DNA of 64,000 bases from Paenibacillus_T sp033239625 (GCF_033239625.1 NZ_BTCK01000003.1:124001-188000), one strand, 5' to 3'. Counted from the stretch's first letter, positions 25,599-33,766 are shown. Program-made: numbers and translations. Notes: a model not told the origin generated them from the letters alone.

Positions 25599-26351
25599 AT
25601 GGGCTACCGGAGTACATCGATCAAGAGCAAGTGGGTTAAGACCAAATGGCTTGTCGCCAGCAGCAGCACTCGCCGCTACGTTCCCAAGACTCGGCTGTTC
25701 AACCGAAGCAACCTAAGCTCGATGATTTCGCAGTATTCAACGGTATTTTTCAAGCCTACCGGCGGTACGGGCGGCAAGAACATCATTCGTATTCGCAAAC
25801 AGGGCGGCGGCTACCAGACGCAGTTGAACTATGCCAAAAATCGGATGTCGTCGCTTGACGCCTTATACAAGCATCTCAGCAGACATGCGCGCGGACGCTC
25901 CTATTTGCTGCAGAGAGGGATTTACCTTGCGACGGCCAGAGGCCGCAAGTTCGACATTCGTGTCGTCGTGCAGAAATCCAAGGGCGGCTCGTGGAAAAGT
26001 ACAGCGCTTTTCATGAAGCTCGGCAAGCCGGGCAAAGTGACGACGAACTACCATCAGGGCGGAAGACTAGGCGGTTTCCGCACGACGTTGTCGCGGGCTG
26101 GATACGGCAGGTCAGCCATTAATCAGAAGGAAGCGCAGCTGAAGCGGTTGGGCCGCTCGGTGGGCCGGGTATTCAGCAGACATGCCGGCGGCTTCCGTGA
26201 GCTGGGGCTCGACGTCGCACTGGACAATAAGCGAAGAACGTGGATTCTGGAGGTGAATACACGGCCGCATTTTTCCGCGATGAAGCATTCGAACCGGAGC
26301 CTGCATCGCAAAGTGCTGTCCTATGCGAAGAAGTATGGCAGGAGAAAATAG
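25599..26351 (+). CDS. YheC/YheD family ATP-grasp protein
   Basis: A 250-residue basic protein with an ATP-grasp core: the ATP-binding segment FFKPTGGTGGKNIIRI, the DIRVVVQK strand, and the metal-binding ending LEVNTRPHFS. It matches the YheC/YheD group of Bacillus, found in the spore coat. The protein is shorter than YheC and YheD and has a strongly Arg/Lys-rich N-terminus, so it may be a single-domain member. AAGGAG lies 14 bases before the ATG. The substrate ligated is unknown. It lies before a Spo0M-like gene, which supports a sporulation setting. Confidence 0.82.
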   Translation: MGYRSTSIKSKWVKTKWLVASSSTRRYVPKTRLFNRSNLSSMISQYSTVFFKPTGGTGGKNIIRIRKQGGGYQTQLNYAKNRMSSLDALYKHLSRHARGRSYLLQRGIYLATARGRKFDIRVVVQKSKGGSWKSTALFMKLGKPGKVTTNYHQGGRLGGFRTTLSRAGYGRSAINQKEAQLKRLGRSVGRVFSRHAGGFRELGLDVALDNKRRTWILEVNTRPHFSAMKHSNRSLHRKVLSYAKKYGRRK

Positions 26352-26528
26352 CGAAGGGTTGAGAGCCGCCTTGAGAGAGGTGGCTTTGCTCGTATTAAAC
26401 AATTTGTGGAATGAATGCAATAAAGATGAATCGTTTCTGCATGCTGATCCGTACAACGTTGATAGGTGCAGGAACGGGGGATAATCCTCGCCTCGCATTG
26501 CAACGGATGAGAAGCAGGAGGGAAGCAG

Positions 26529-27314
26529 ATGTCATTATTTAATCGGATTATGGCCAGCGTCGGGATCGGTTCTGCTAAGGTGGATACGCTGCTGGAGAAG
26601 GCTTCGTATTACCCGGGAGAAGAAATTCGCGGCGTCATTCGCATTTATGGCGGAGCGGTCGAACAGCGGATCGAGGGCATCGATCTGGCGGTTATGACCT
26701 ACTACACGAGAGAAGTGAACGATACGAAAGTGCAGGAGAAGGCGCAGCTTGGCGTCATTCGCGCAACATCGGCGATTCAATTGCGGGCGAATGAGCAGAA
26801 GGATGTGGAGTTCGCTTTCCAGCTGCCGGTAAGCACGCCGCTTACAATCGGGAGAACGCCCGTCTTTATTCAGACGACGGCGGATATTCGCTCGGCGGTA
26901 GACCCGACGGACCAGGATCGCATCGATGTTGTGCCAACACAGCCGATGCGGACGGTCATGCAAGCGGTCGAATCGCTTGGCTTCCGTCTTCGTGAAGTGG
27001 AGACGATCTATGCGCCGCGTCTGGGAGGCTCGCATTCCCCGTTCGTTCAGGAGCTGGAGTATGTACCGACGACTGGCGCTTACAGAGGCCGATTGGATGA
27101 ATTGGAGCTTATTTTCCTCCGTCAGCAAGGCGGCGGCGCAGAGCTGCTGCTTCAAGTCGACCGTAAGGCAGTCGGACTGTTCGGCCACTTCGCGGAAGCG
27201 ATGGAAATGGACGAAAGCTTCGTCCGCGTGACGGTGTCGCAGCAGGATATTCAAGGCGGTCCGCAGCGCGTTGCGTCGGTGCTCGATCAAGTCATTTCGA
27301 GATATTCGCATTAA
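26529..27314 (+). CDS. Spo0M-like sporulation control protein
   Basis: A 261-residue protein with the arrestin-like fold of Spo0M: conserved stretches include VDTLLEKASYYPGEEIRGVIRI, FQLPVSTPLTIGRTPVFIQT and the C-terminal YAPRLGGSHSPFVQELEY. Spo0M controls early sporulation and is linked to cytoskeletal and cell-division proteins in B. subtilis. The length and termini match the family. AGGAGGGAAGCAG precedes the ATG at 26529. It ends at a bidirectional terminator shared with the lipoprotein gene. Confidence 0.9.
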   Translation: MSLFNRIMASVGIGSAKVDTLLEKASYYPGEEIRGVIRIYGGAVEQRIEGIDLAVMTYYTREVNDTKVQEKAQLGVIRATSAIQLRANEQKDVEFAFQLPVSTPLTIGRTPVFIQTTADIRSAVDPTDQDRIDVVPTQPMRTVMQAVESLGFRLREVETIYAPRLGGSHSPFVQELEYVPTTGAYRGRLDELELIFLRQQGGGAELLLQVDRKAVGLFGHFAEAMEMDESFVRVTVSQQDIQGGPQRVASVLDQVISRYSH

Positions 27315-27315
27315 T

Positions 27316-27358
27316 AAATCAGCCATCCCGCGGTAGTCGCAGGATGGCTGATTTTTTA
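27316..27358. terminator. Bidirectional terminator between the Spo0M-like and lipoprotein genes
   Basis: AATCAGCCATCC and GGATGGCTGATT form a 12-base-pair stem over a 13-base loop, flanked by A and T runs. It sits exactly between the two convergent genes; the T run overlaps the end of the lipoprotein frame. Confidence 0.9.
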
Positions 27359-27781
27359 CTTTCCAGCACGGTTGGATCCGAGGTGATCAAGAGCTGTTCG
27401 AATGCTCGCATCCGTATCTTCGTCCAGTTCTTCTCCTCCGTAGAACAACAGGACGAGTACGTTGTTTACTTCATACGCGGTATGAGCCGCGAAGTCGACG
27501 GGTCGGTTATAAAAGTCTTCGCGACCCTGCTTCCGATCCGCTTCCGAGTCGAAAATGAACAAATAGATCTTATCGCTGTCGTTGAGCGTGTAGACGCTTG
27601 GCCGAACATCGTTGATTCCCTGCTCCACGATGTTCGCGGGATTGGCATTGGCTGTATGCAGCTGCAGATTCTCATCTTCGAATGCTGCTGTTATCTGCTC
27701 GAGTGTCAGCGTTTGTGCGGTACTGGGACTGCTGCATGCGGACAATAGGACGAACGAGAATAGGATAACGGCAAGTCGCAA
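27356..27781 (-). CDS. Small secreted lipoprotein, unknown function
   Basis: A 141-residue predicted lipoprotein: a signal peptide MRLAVILFSFVLLSAC with the lipobox LSAC, then a Ser/Pro/Thr linker and a soluble domain with YEVNNVLVLLFYGG near the C-terminus. The TTG at 27781 is seven bases after AGGAGGT on the minus strand; the GTG three codons upstream overlaps that site. I do not recognise a family; similar small lipoproteins are common in Paenibacillus. It converges on the Spo0M-like gene and is divergent from the ATPase gene. Confidence 0.75.
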   Translation of the reverse strand: MRLAVILFSFVLLSACSSPSTAQTLTLEQITAAFEDENLQLHTANANPANIVEQGINDVRPSVYTLNDSDKIYLFIFDSEADRKQGREDFYNRPVDFAAHTAYEVNNVLVLLFYGGEELDEDTDASIRTALDHLGSNRAGK

Positions 27782-27923
27782 GTTGAACACCTCCTGATCG
27801 ATTGCCCTTTAGACGCAGTGGTGCATCGATATGTTCCATATGCATGCGCGTATCGTGCGCGATTGAAAAAGGCCCAAGTCGAATGTCTTCAGATGAATGA
27901 TGTTATTACGCGTACGCTCTTGT

Positions 27924-27932
27924 TGTTATAAT
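27924..27932 (+). promoter_or_regulatory. Extended -10 promoter of the ATPase gene
   Basis: TGTTATAAT (an exact TGnTATAAT) lies 25 bases before the start of the ATPase gene. A weak -35 (TTATTA) is 18 bases upstream of the hexamer. Confidence 0.6.
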
Positions 27933-27956
27933 GGAATGAGTTAGGAGGTGTTCATG

Positions 27957-28721
27957 ATGTACGGTTTAATGCCATTCTTACGACAGGTGGAGCTGGAACG
28001 AGAGCGCATTCCGTCATTTGAGGTGTATCCGTTCAACTTGGAGGTCGTGAAGCAGCTGCGCACGTTGTCGTTTCACCCGAAAGTAACGTATTTGGTCGGT
28101 GACAATGGGATGGGAAAGTCGACCTTGATGGAGGCGATCGCGGTCGCATGGGGCTTCAATCCGGAGGGCGGTTCGATTAACTTTACATTCTCAACGGCGG
28201 CATCGCATTCGGAGCTGTACGAATACATACGGCTCGTGCGTGGGACGCGCAGGCCGAAGGACGGGTTCTTCTTCCGAGCGGAGAGCTACTTCAACCTGGC
28301 GACGGTGGTCGATGCACTCGATAGTGAACCGTCATCCGGACCGCGGTTGATTGATTCCTATGGCGGCAAGTCGCTGCATGAGCAATCGCATGGCGAGTCC
28401 TTCTTCGCGACGTTCCTATATCGGTTCGGAGGACGCGGTCTATACATATTGGACGAGCCCGAGGCCGCATTGTCTCCGCTCCGACAGCTGTCGATGCTCG
28501 CGCGAATCCATGAGCTGGTGGAGCAGGGCTCGCAGTTCATTATCGCGACGCATTCCCCCATTCTAATGGCCTACCCAGATGCAACAATCTACAACCTAAC
28601 GCCTGACGGCATAGAGGAGAAGGCGCTGGAGGAGACGGACCATTTCATCATCATGAAGCAGTTCATGAACAATCGCGAGCGGATGCTCGCCGAACTGATG
28701 AGCGGAGACGACGAGGAGTAG
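27957..28721 (+). CDS. SMC/Rad50-like AAA ATPase (small, stand-alone)
   Basis: A 254-residue ATPase without the long coiled coil of Rad50. The Walker A is GDNGMGKST near residue 48, the signature region lies around SYGGKSLHEQSHGESFF, and Walker B with switch is GLYILDEPEAALSP followed by FIIATHSPIL. This matches small AAA_21/AAA_15 proteins of unknown role, often linked to nucleic-acid or defence systems, but no partner gene (such as a TOPRIM/OLD nuclease) is adjacent. AGGAGGT lies seven bases before the ATG at 27957. An extended -10 promoter precedes it. Confidence 0.85.
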   Translation: MYGLMPFLRQVELERERIPSFEVYPFNLEVVKQLRTLSFHPKVTYLVGDNGMGKSTLMEAIAVAWGFNPEGGSINFTFSTAASHSELYEYIRLVRGTRRPKDGFFFRAESYFNLATVVDALDSEPSSGPRLIDSYGGKSLHEQSHGESFFATFLYRFGGRGLYILDEPEAALSPLRQLSMLARIHELVEQGSQFIIATHSPILMAYPDATIYNLTPDGIEEKALEETDHFIIMKQFMNNRERMLAELMSGDDEE

Positions 28722-28756
28722 GCAGCTTACTTTGGCACTTGTCATGTTTACACACC

Positions 28757-28889
28757 AAATGTTGCAGCTTATCGCAGTCCCATCAATGGGCGGTGACAGG
28801 TGAGTACGTACGAACAAAGTTTTGTAAATGATGCAGCTTATCGTAATCCCATCAATGGGCGGTGACAGATGCACACGTACGAACAAAGT
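28757..28889. repeat. Two tandem 64-base imperfect repeats (69-base period)
   Basis: Copy 1 covers 28757-28820 and copy 2 covers 28826-28889. Both contain GCAGCTTATCG, CCCATCAATGGGCGGTGACAG and CGTACGAACAAAGT. Within each, CCCATCAATGGG can form a tiny hairpin and CGTACG is palindromic. They lie directly after the ATPase gene in a 428-base gene-free stretch. No coding potential is apparent. Confidence 0.85.
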
Positions 28890-28979
28890 ATGCGGACGAT
28901 ATGGTGTATCTAGGTACAGCGAACAGGAAGTTTTGCCGCGCAAGCGGCAAGTATGAGCGCACGTTCTCAAGTAGTCAAA

Positions 28980-29149
28980 GGTGCGTCTTTGTGAGGAGTC
29001 CAGAGGGCACAAGCCCTTTGGGGCCCTCCCTTGCAGGGAGGGTTTGGGTGGGTAGAAATGTAGGTTTGGGCGGGTAGAAATGTTGGTTTTTAAATGTTGA
29101 TCTAGGTTTGTATCATTTATGGGGTTCAAGGGGCAAAGCCCCTGGCGTA
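28980..29149. repeat. Hairpin-rich intergenic element with a 22-base direct repeat
   Basis: Three stem-loops occur in a row: CCAGAGGGC/GCCCTTTGG (29000-29021), CCCTCCC/GGGAGGG (29024-29042) and AGGGGC/GCCCCT (29129-29143). Between the last two, a 22-base unit (GGTTTGGGTGGGTAGAAATG plus two bases) is repeated exactly in tandem at 29041 and 29063 with two differences. It ends at the stop of the reductase gene. It looks like a dispersed REP-type element of Firmicutes; the third hairpin could double as a terminator for the reductase. Confidence 0.65.
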
Positions 29150-30208
29150 CTAGCTGTTCGCAAACAGCTGCTTCTTAAGCTCCCGATTACGATCCTCAAA
29201 CAGTTCGTTGTGTGAAGACACCATGCCCCAAGCTTCAGCCGTCGGCAGGATGTACTGCTTTGCCTTGTTGACGGCGTTAGCAGCGTCTTGGAATGCGCCT
29301 GCAATCAGGTGCAGCTTGCCGTCATGCGCGAGAATGTCGCCTGCGGCGAAGATTCCCGGTACGGACGTTTCGCTCATCGTTGTACCGTCGATGCACCATT
29401 CGTCCTTCATCTCGATCGATACTTGGCTGTTCTTCAGCAGATCTTTATCACGCTCGTAGCCATGGCTGACGATAACATCGTCGACGGACAACTCCACCAG
29501 CGCGTTGTCATCCAGATTGCGCAGCGCGACGCTTTCGATGGCCGAGTGGTCGTCTGTCGCGATGAGCCGTTCAATGTCTGTATTCAGCAGGCAGGTCACG
29601 GAGCTTCTGAACAGTCGAGTCACTTCAGCTTCATGCCCCTTCAGCTGTTCCTTGCGATACGTCAGATACACTTTCTTTGCAAAAGGTTCCAGCTCGTTCG
29701 CCCAGTCAATCGCCGAGTTGCCGCCGCCGGAGATGAGCACGGTTCTGCCCTTGAAGCGGGACAGCGACTTGACCGTATAGTGCAGATTGGACACCTCGTA
29801 CTTCTCGGCGCCTTCCAGCATCAGCTTCTGCGGCTTCAGAATGCCGCCGCCAACAGCGAGAATGACCGTGCGGGAGTAATGCTCCGCGCCGGAGGAAGTA
29901 TGCAGGGTGAAAATGCCGGTATCTTCATCCTTGGAGATAGATGTTACTTTCTCGCCAAGTACAACAGCCGGATCGAAGGTGCGTCCCTGCGCAATGAGCT
30001 GCTCGATCAGTTTATCGCCGGTGACAGGGGTGAGGCCGCCGACGTCCCAGATCATTTTCTCCGGATACACATTGACCTTGCCGCCGAGGTAAGTCTGGAA
30101 TTCGATAATCTTCGTCTTCAATTCCCGCAGACCGCTGTAGAATGCGGAGTACAGACCTGCAGGACCCCCGCCTATAATCGTTACATCGTAAATGCCCTGT
30201 TCGTGCAT
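29150..30208 (-). CDS. Ferredoxin--NADP reductase (YumC/YcgT-type)
   Basis: A 352-residue flavoprotein of thioredoxin-reductase fold but without the redox CxxC, as in YumC/YcgT ferredoxin/flavodoxin-NADP reductases. FAD-binding motif IIGGGPAGLYSAFYSG at the N-terminus, NADPH-binding GGGNSAIDWA in the middle, and the second FAD motif PGIFAAGDILAHDGKLHLI near the end. A Fur-type box lies inside its promoter about 120 bases upstream, so iron-limitation induction is likely. That fits the role of the homologue in reducing ferredoxin or Fe-siderophore, but the gene stands alone. Confidence 0.9.
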   Translation of the reverse strand: MHEQGIYDVTIIGGGPAGLYSAFYSGLRELKTKIIEFQTYLGGKVNVYPEKMIWDVGGLTPVTGDKLIEQLIAQGRTFDPAVVLGEKVTSISKDEDTGIFTLHTSSGAEHYSRTVILAVGGGILKPQKLMLEGAEKYEVSNLHYTVKSLSRFKGRTVLISGGGNSAIDWANELEPFAKKVYLTYRKEQLKGHEAEVTRLFRSSVTCLLNTDIERLIATDDHSAIESVALRNLDDNALVELSVDDVIVSHGYERDKDLLKNSQVSIEMKDEWCIDGTTMSETSVPGIFAAGDILAHDGKLHLIAGAFQDAANAVNKAKQYILPTAEAWGMVSSHNELFEDRNRELKKQLFANS

Positions 30209-30322
30209 ATGCTCATCTCCCTATTCGCCGAAGTGTAATGCTTGATCTATCGTTCAATGTGTGTTCTTCTTCGATATGTAATTGTGCCGACGCCGACGGT
30301 TGACATCCCATTGACGACATTA

Positions 30323-30351
30323 ATTATGATAATGATTCTCATTATCTGCAA
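30323..30351 (-). promoter_or_regulatory. Fur-box-containing promoter of the ferredoxin-NADP reductase gene
   Basis: On the minus strand, TTGCAG (30346-30351), 17 bases, then CATAAT (30323-30328). The 19 bases at 30328-30346, GATAATGATTCTCATTATC, match the classical Fur consensus at 17 of 19 positions and occupy the spacer, so Fur would block polymerase. Confidence 0.85.
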
Positions 30352-30516
30352 GTATAGAGTCATCGGAACGGTCCGTCAAGAGAATCATTGCGATATTGGA
30401 AATATTAGGAGCTTCTTTGCACGCTACACAGGGGGCAGCTATACGAAGGACAATAGCAATACAATGCAGCGTTGGAGGCTGTTATCGATGAACTGAGCAA
30501 ATAACATTGCAAATGA

Positions 30517-30546
30517 GAAAGGGAGCCTGTCGGGGCTCCCTTTTCT
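30517..30546. terminator. Terminator downstream of the nucleotidase gene
   Basis: GAAAGGGAGCC pairs with GGGCTCCCTTTTC over a short loop, flanked by A-rich and T-rich ends. It follows the stop of the minus-strand nucleotidase gene. Confidence 0.85.
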
Positions 30547-30554
30547 TGTGGTGT

Positions 30555-31112
30555 CTACAGTGCGGCAATGACAGCTATATGCTGCTGTACATCCTTCCAG
30601 CCGGACGCACGGAACAGCAGGTCGTGGGAAGGGACAGCACGATTGTAGGGCTGTTCCATCAGAATGACGGACCTGCCTGCTTGTACGAACTGCTCTGCAT
30701 AGTGCGGTCCATCATCGATTAGCACATCGACCCCCGAGTCGGTGCACTGCTGAAGCTTATCCTCTACGAAAGCAATATCGTGATAAGCAATGCCATGATG
30801 CGAAAGCCATTCGAGCGTCACGTCACGGAACAGCAGCGGGCGGGCAGTGATAATCGACAGCCGATGCCCGCGATGCAGCTGTTGGAGCACCTCGATGGCG
30901 TGCGGCAGCGGAGCCGATTGCCAGTGGATGTCGCGTCCATACTGATAATAAACGGCTTCGCGCTCCTCTTGATTCCACCCGTACATTTTGTACAAATAGA
31001 AGTTATCGACATCATCCGCGGTTAGAGCTAAGCCCGAAGCTAGATTGTAGTAATGAAGATGAGGAGTCGTCGCATCGAGTACGGTGTTATCCAGGTCAAT
31101 TCCGATGTGCAC
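30555..31112 (-). CDS. HAD-type 5'-nucleotidase (deoxyribonucleotidase-like)
   Basis: A 185-residue HAD hydrolase of the 5'(3')-deoxyribonucleotidase/YqfW group. The nucleophile motif is DLDNT (D6 and D8), motif II is SIITARP and the acidic motif is VDVLIDDGPHY. It should dephosphorylate small phosphate esters, probably nucleotides. The GTG at 31112 is preceded by AAAGGCGG on the minus strand. The GNAT gene ends 15 bases upstream on the same strand, so the two form an operon. Confidence 0.85.
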   Translation of the reverse strand: MHIGIDLDNTVLDATTPHLHYYNLASGLALTADDVDNFYLYKMYGWNQEEREAVYYQYGRDIHWQSAPLPHAIEVLQQLHRGHRLSIITARPLLFRDVTLEWLSHHGIAYHDIAFVEDKLQQCTDSGVDVLIDDGPHYAEQFVQAGRSVILMEQPYNRAVPSHDLLFRASGWKDVQQHIAVIAAL

Positions 31113-31127
31113 GATGAGGCCGCCTTT

Positions 31128-31670
31128 CTATACGAATTCCTTCGCGAAAATAAAAATAACCTCGTGCGCCTCATGCTTCGTGCGAAGCTGCTCCTGCAGC
31201 TGTTTGCCTGCCTCGTAGTCATGGATGGACACGCGCTCAAGCTCGCGGTGATCGGCGTTCTTCGCTACCAGTTCAATGGGCTGATAGCCATTCTTGAGAT
31301 AAAACCGTTCGACCTTCAGGTCGTCGGCCGAACCGACGCCAATGGCGCGCGCGCCGGCTTGCCGAGCCGCGGTCTCGAATCTCTGCATCAGCTGCGACCC
31401 GATGCCCCGCCGCGCCAAGCCGAGTGTGGTGTCGAGATTAACAGCTACCCCTTGCAACACAAATTGGAGATCGATTCGACGGGAAGGTTCGCCATAAATA
31501 ATGCCTGCTAGCTGCCGCCCCGCATAGGCGGCGAAGTACAGAGTGGACGGATGCTCGACCCGCTGAATGAAAGCCTCATAAGGCTCGGAGTCCAGATATT
31601 CCTGCTGAAAGGCGTAGACTGCTGCATAGTCGGCGGCTTGAATGGATCTGATCGCAATGGACAGCGGCAT
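31128..31670 (-). CDS. GNAT family N-acetyltransferase
   Basis: A 180-residue acetyltransferase. The acetyl-CoA loop is LARRGIGSQLMQRFE after VNLDTTLGLARRG; the ending RFYLKNGYQPIELV is the usual C-terminal strand. I choose the ATG at 31670, with GGAGG 12 bases before it (somewhat long). It is the first gene of a two-gene unit with the HAD nucleotidase. Together they might modify and recycle a small molecule, but the pairing gives no specific substrate. Confidence 0.85.
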   Translation of the reverse strand: MPLSIAIRSIQAADYAAVYAFQQEYLDSEPYEAFIQRVEHPSTLYFAAYAGRQLAGIIYGEPSRRIDLQFVLQGVAVNLDTTLGLARRGIGSQLMQRFETAARQAGARAIGVGSADDLKVERFYLKNGYQPIELVAKNADHRELERVSIHDYEAGKQLQEQLRTKHEAHEVIFIFAKEFV

Positions 31671-31856
31671 AAGAGCGGGGAGCCTCCAATCGGTCAAAGT
31701 GGAAATCAATTACATCAAATTATAATGAAATTGGATTTTTTGTACACGCTAATTCCATCTTTCATTTACGAAGTCTTAACTTGCAGTTGATGTGCTGTGA
31801 ATACTAATCTCCTATTCTTGTGTACAAGCACATAACCACTAGGGGGCACATCTTTC

Positions 31857-32981
31857 ATGTATAAGAAACTTTCATCCGCAATTCTAGCTGCATCCATTCT
31901 ACTTGGCGCTGCAGCGCCGATGACGAGCTTCGCTGCACCGGCCGCTAAGGCTGTGCAGGTGAAGAAACAGGGGCAATTCACAACGGCAAGCGTGGAGCGC
32001 ACAAGCGATGGCACCCTTGTTGTTCGTTGGAAAGCAAGTGCGGATCTAGGCGCGGCCAAAGTATATTGGAGCACATCGCCAGACAATATCGAGAAGAACG
32101 GCAAGCTGCTGGCGAAGACGTACACGGCTTTCAACGGCTATGTAACGGCTGATCCGAATCCGAATGCACGCATTTACTTCTTGATCAAAGGCGGCAACGG
32201 CGACACGATCGTAACATCCGAACGCAAAGTAAACCTGCAAGGCGCGTTCAACTTCCGTGATCTCGGCGGCTACCAGACGACGGATGGCAAGACGGTGAAG
32301 TGGGGCAAGCTGTTCCGCGGCGAAGAGCTGGGCCACCTGACGTCATCCGACCTGACATACGTTCATAACATGGGTCTGAAATCGATCGTCGACTACCGCA
32401 CGGATGCAGAGGTTAACGCTCTCGCTGACCCTGTAATTCCTGGCGCACAATATATCCGTACGGACGAAGGCAATGCAGGCAGCGCGGCTGACCTGAACGC
32501 GATGATCGCATCGGGCCTTTTGAAGGACGAAGCATCGGCTGTAGCCATGATGGTTGGCTTCAATAAGCAAATGGTCGACGCACCGAAGTTCTACATCCAG
32601 TTGATGGAGCTGCTGAACGATCCGAACAACATCGGCCTCGTGCAGCACTGCACGGCGGGCAAAGACCGCACGGGCCTTGGCTCGGCAATCATTCTGCTGA
32701 CGCTTGGCGTTGACGAGAAGACGGTAATGGAAGATTATCTCGCATCGAACGTCTATCGTGCTGAAGCGAACAAGAAAGCCGTTGAAGCTGTAAGACAGCA
32801 AGTGAAAGACGAGAACGTTGTAGCTGCAATCTCGGCATTGATGGGCGTGCAGAAGGAATTCCTGCAGGCAGCAATCGATGAAATGAAAGCCAAATACGGC
32901 TCGATCGACAACTTCATTGAACAAGGCCTCGGCATAACGAAAGAAGAGCGCGCGAAGCTGAAGGCAATGTACACGGAGTAA
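31857..32981 (+). CDS. Secreted tyrosine/serine protein phosphatase
   Basis: A 374-residue secreted protein. A signal peptide (MYKKLSSAILAASILLGAAA, cleavage after SFA) is followed by an FN3-like beta-rich domain (about 40-130) and a tyrosine-phosphatase-3 domain. The P-loop is HCTAGKDRTG (Cys nucleophile and Arg), preceded by NFRDLGGYQTTDGK and KSIVDYRTDAEV, family hallmarks. AGGGGG precedes the ATG by ten bases. Secreted members of this family act on host or extracellular phosphoesters, including phosphoinositides; here the substrate is unknown. A second, truncated paralogue lies at 63680. Confidence 0.9.
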   Translation: MYKKLSSAILAASILLGAAAPMTSFAAPAAKAVQVKKQGQFTTASVERTSDGTLVVRWKASADLGAAKVYWSTSPDNIEKNGKLLAKTYTAFNGYVTADPNPNARIYFLIKGGNGDTIVTSERKVNLQGAFNFRDLGGYQTTDGKTVKWGKLFRGEELGHLTSSDLTYVHNMGLKSIVDYRTDAEVNALADPVIPGAQYIRTDEGNAGSAADLNAMIASGLLKDEASAVAMMVGFNKQMVDAPKFYIQLMELLNDPNNIGLVQHCTAGKDRTGLGSAIILLTLGVDEKTVMEDYLASNVYRAEANKKAVEAVRQQVKDENVVAAISALMGVQKEFLQAAIDEMKAKYGSIDNFIEQGLGITKEERAKLKAMYTE

Positions 32982-33001
32982 ACGATATTTCGTTAGAAGG
33001 C

Positions 33002-33036
33002 CTTATCGTCATGTAGACGATAGGGTCTTTTTTTTG
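33002..33036 (+). terminator. Rho-independent terminator of the tyrosine phosphatase gene
   Basis: CCTTATCGTC and GACGATAGGG form a stem over a five-base loop, followed by TC and eight T residues. Confidence 0.93.
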
Positions 33037-33179
33037 CTGATGGCAGGAGTTTGTCGTGGGCATCTGCTGCGGTTGTGGATCTGCGCGATCGGCAGGCGAA
33101 TAGATGCAGGGGAGGAGGCGCAAACTACTGGAGGCTTTTGCCACCTATATGAGATGTTCGAATTGGAGTGAAACCCACC

Positions 33180-33560
33180 ATGGCGGAACGACCGGTATTC
33201 GCTTATTTCAATACGCCGGAACAGGCGAATCAAGCGCTGGAGCAGCTTCAGTCGTTGAAGCTCGTCGAATATGCGATCGAACGAATTGATGGTTATGCAG
33301 GCCCGGGTTATCAGAGTATCGATCAGGTCGGCAATACGATCACGGGCAATTTCCCTGGTCTTGGTTATCTCACGCTTAGCGGCGACTTCGATCTGCCTGA
33401 CTCGGGGATATTGGCTGCAGCCAGCGTCAGCGCGAGCGGCTATAGCTCAGGCTCGCCGGAGAACCGTGTGACGGGCCGAGATATTATGCTTGTTGCAATC
33501 GTAGATGAGGAAGATTACGAGCAGGCGAGCAAGATTGTGAAGGAAGCAGGCGCATTGTAG
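33180..33560 (+). CDS. Hypothetical protein, stress-protein-like alpha/beta fold
   Basis: A 126-residue protein. Its N-terminus (ERPVFAYFNTPEQANQALEQL) and C-terminus (RDIMLVAIVDEEDYEQASKIVKEAGAL) look like the two halves of a small alpha/beta sensor-type fold seen in general stress protein 17M/YflT-like proteins, around a Gly/Ser-rich middle. I cannot name a family. GGAG is ten bases before the ATG at 33180. It is monocistronic, followed by a strong terminator, and precedes the phosphonate transporter operon without obvious linkage. Confidence 0.75.
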   Translation: MAERPVFAYFNTPEQANQALEQLQSLKLVEYAIERIDGYAGPGYQSIDQVGNTITGNFPGLGYLTLSGDFDLPDSGILAAASVSASGYSSGSPENRVTGRDIMLVAIVDEEDYEQASKIVKEAGAL

Positions 33561-33582
33561 GCAAGCTTAGAACGGACAGAAG

Positions 33583-33614
33583 ACCGTTGACGCTCATGCG
33601 TTGACGGTTTTTTG
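33583..33614 (+). terminator. Rho-independent terminator
   Basis: ACCGTTGACGC, loop TCAT, then GCGTTGACGGT and a run of T residues, after the hypothetical protein gene. Confidence 0.85.
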
Positions 33615-33646
33615 GACTGTCTAGACAGCGAATTCGCTTACGCCTA

Positions 33647-33707
33647 TTAACATTAAATACATATTCTCTCAATATTATCGTAACATACCGATAACCGCCC
33701 GTTAATA
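33647..33707 (+). promoter_or_regulatory. Pho-box array upstream of the phnD-type operon
   Basis: Six hexamers lie with a strict 11-base period: TTAACA, TACATA, TCAATA, GTAACA, ATAACC and TTAATA, each separated by five bases. This is the direct-repeat form of the Bacillus PhoP box (TTAACA-type hexamers with about five-base spacers). A possible -10 (TACGAT, 33717) and a ribosome site (GGAGGG) follow before the substrate-binding protein gene. It implies phosphate-starvation control by PhoP-PhoR. Confidence 0.8.
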
Positions 33708-33766
33708 GAGTCGGCGTACGATAGATTCGTACTGTGAATGACGAAAAAAGTGGAGGGTTATCAAAA

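Noticed and set aside
26535..27326. A 263-residue minus-strand frame over the Spo0M-like gene
   Set aside because: Shadow of a well-conserved sporulation gene; no ribosome site or family match.
29288..30238. A 316-residue plus-strand frame over the ferredoxin-NADP reductase gene
   Set aside because: Antisense to a textbook flavoprotein with intact FAD and NADPH motifs.
30242..30496. An 84-codon plus-strand frame
   Set aside because: It runs through the Fur box and promoter, has no ribosome site and no recognisable features.
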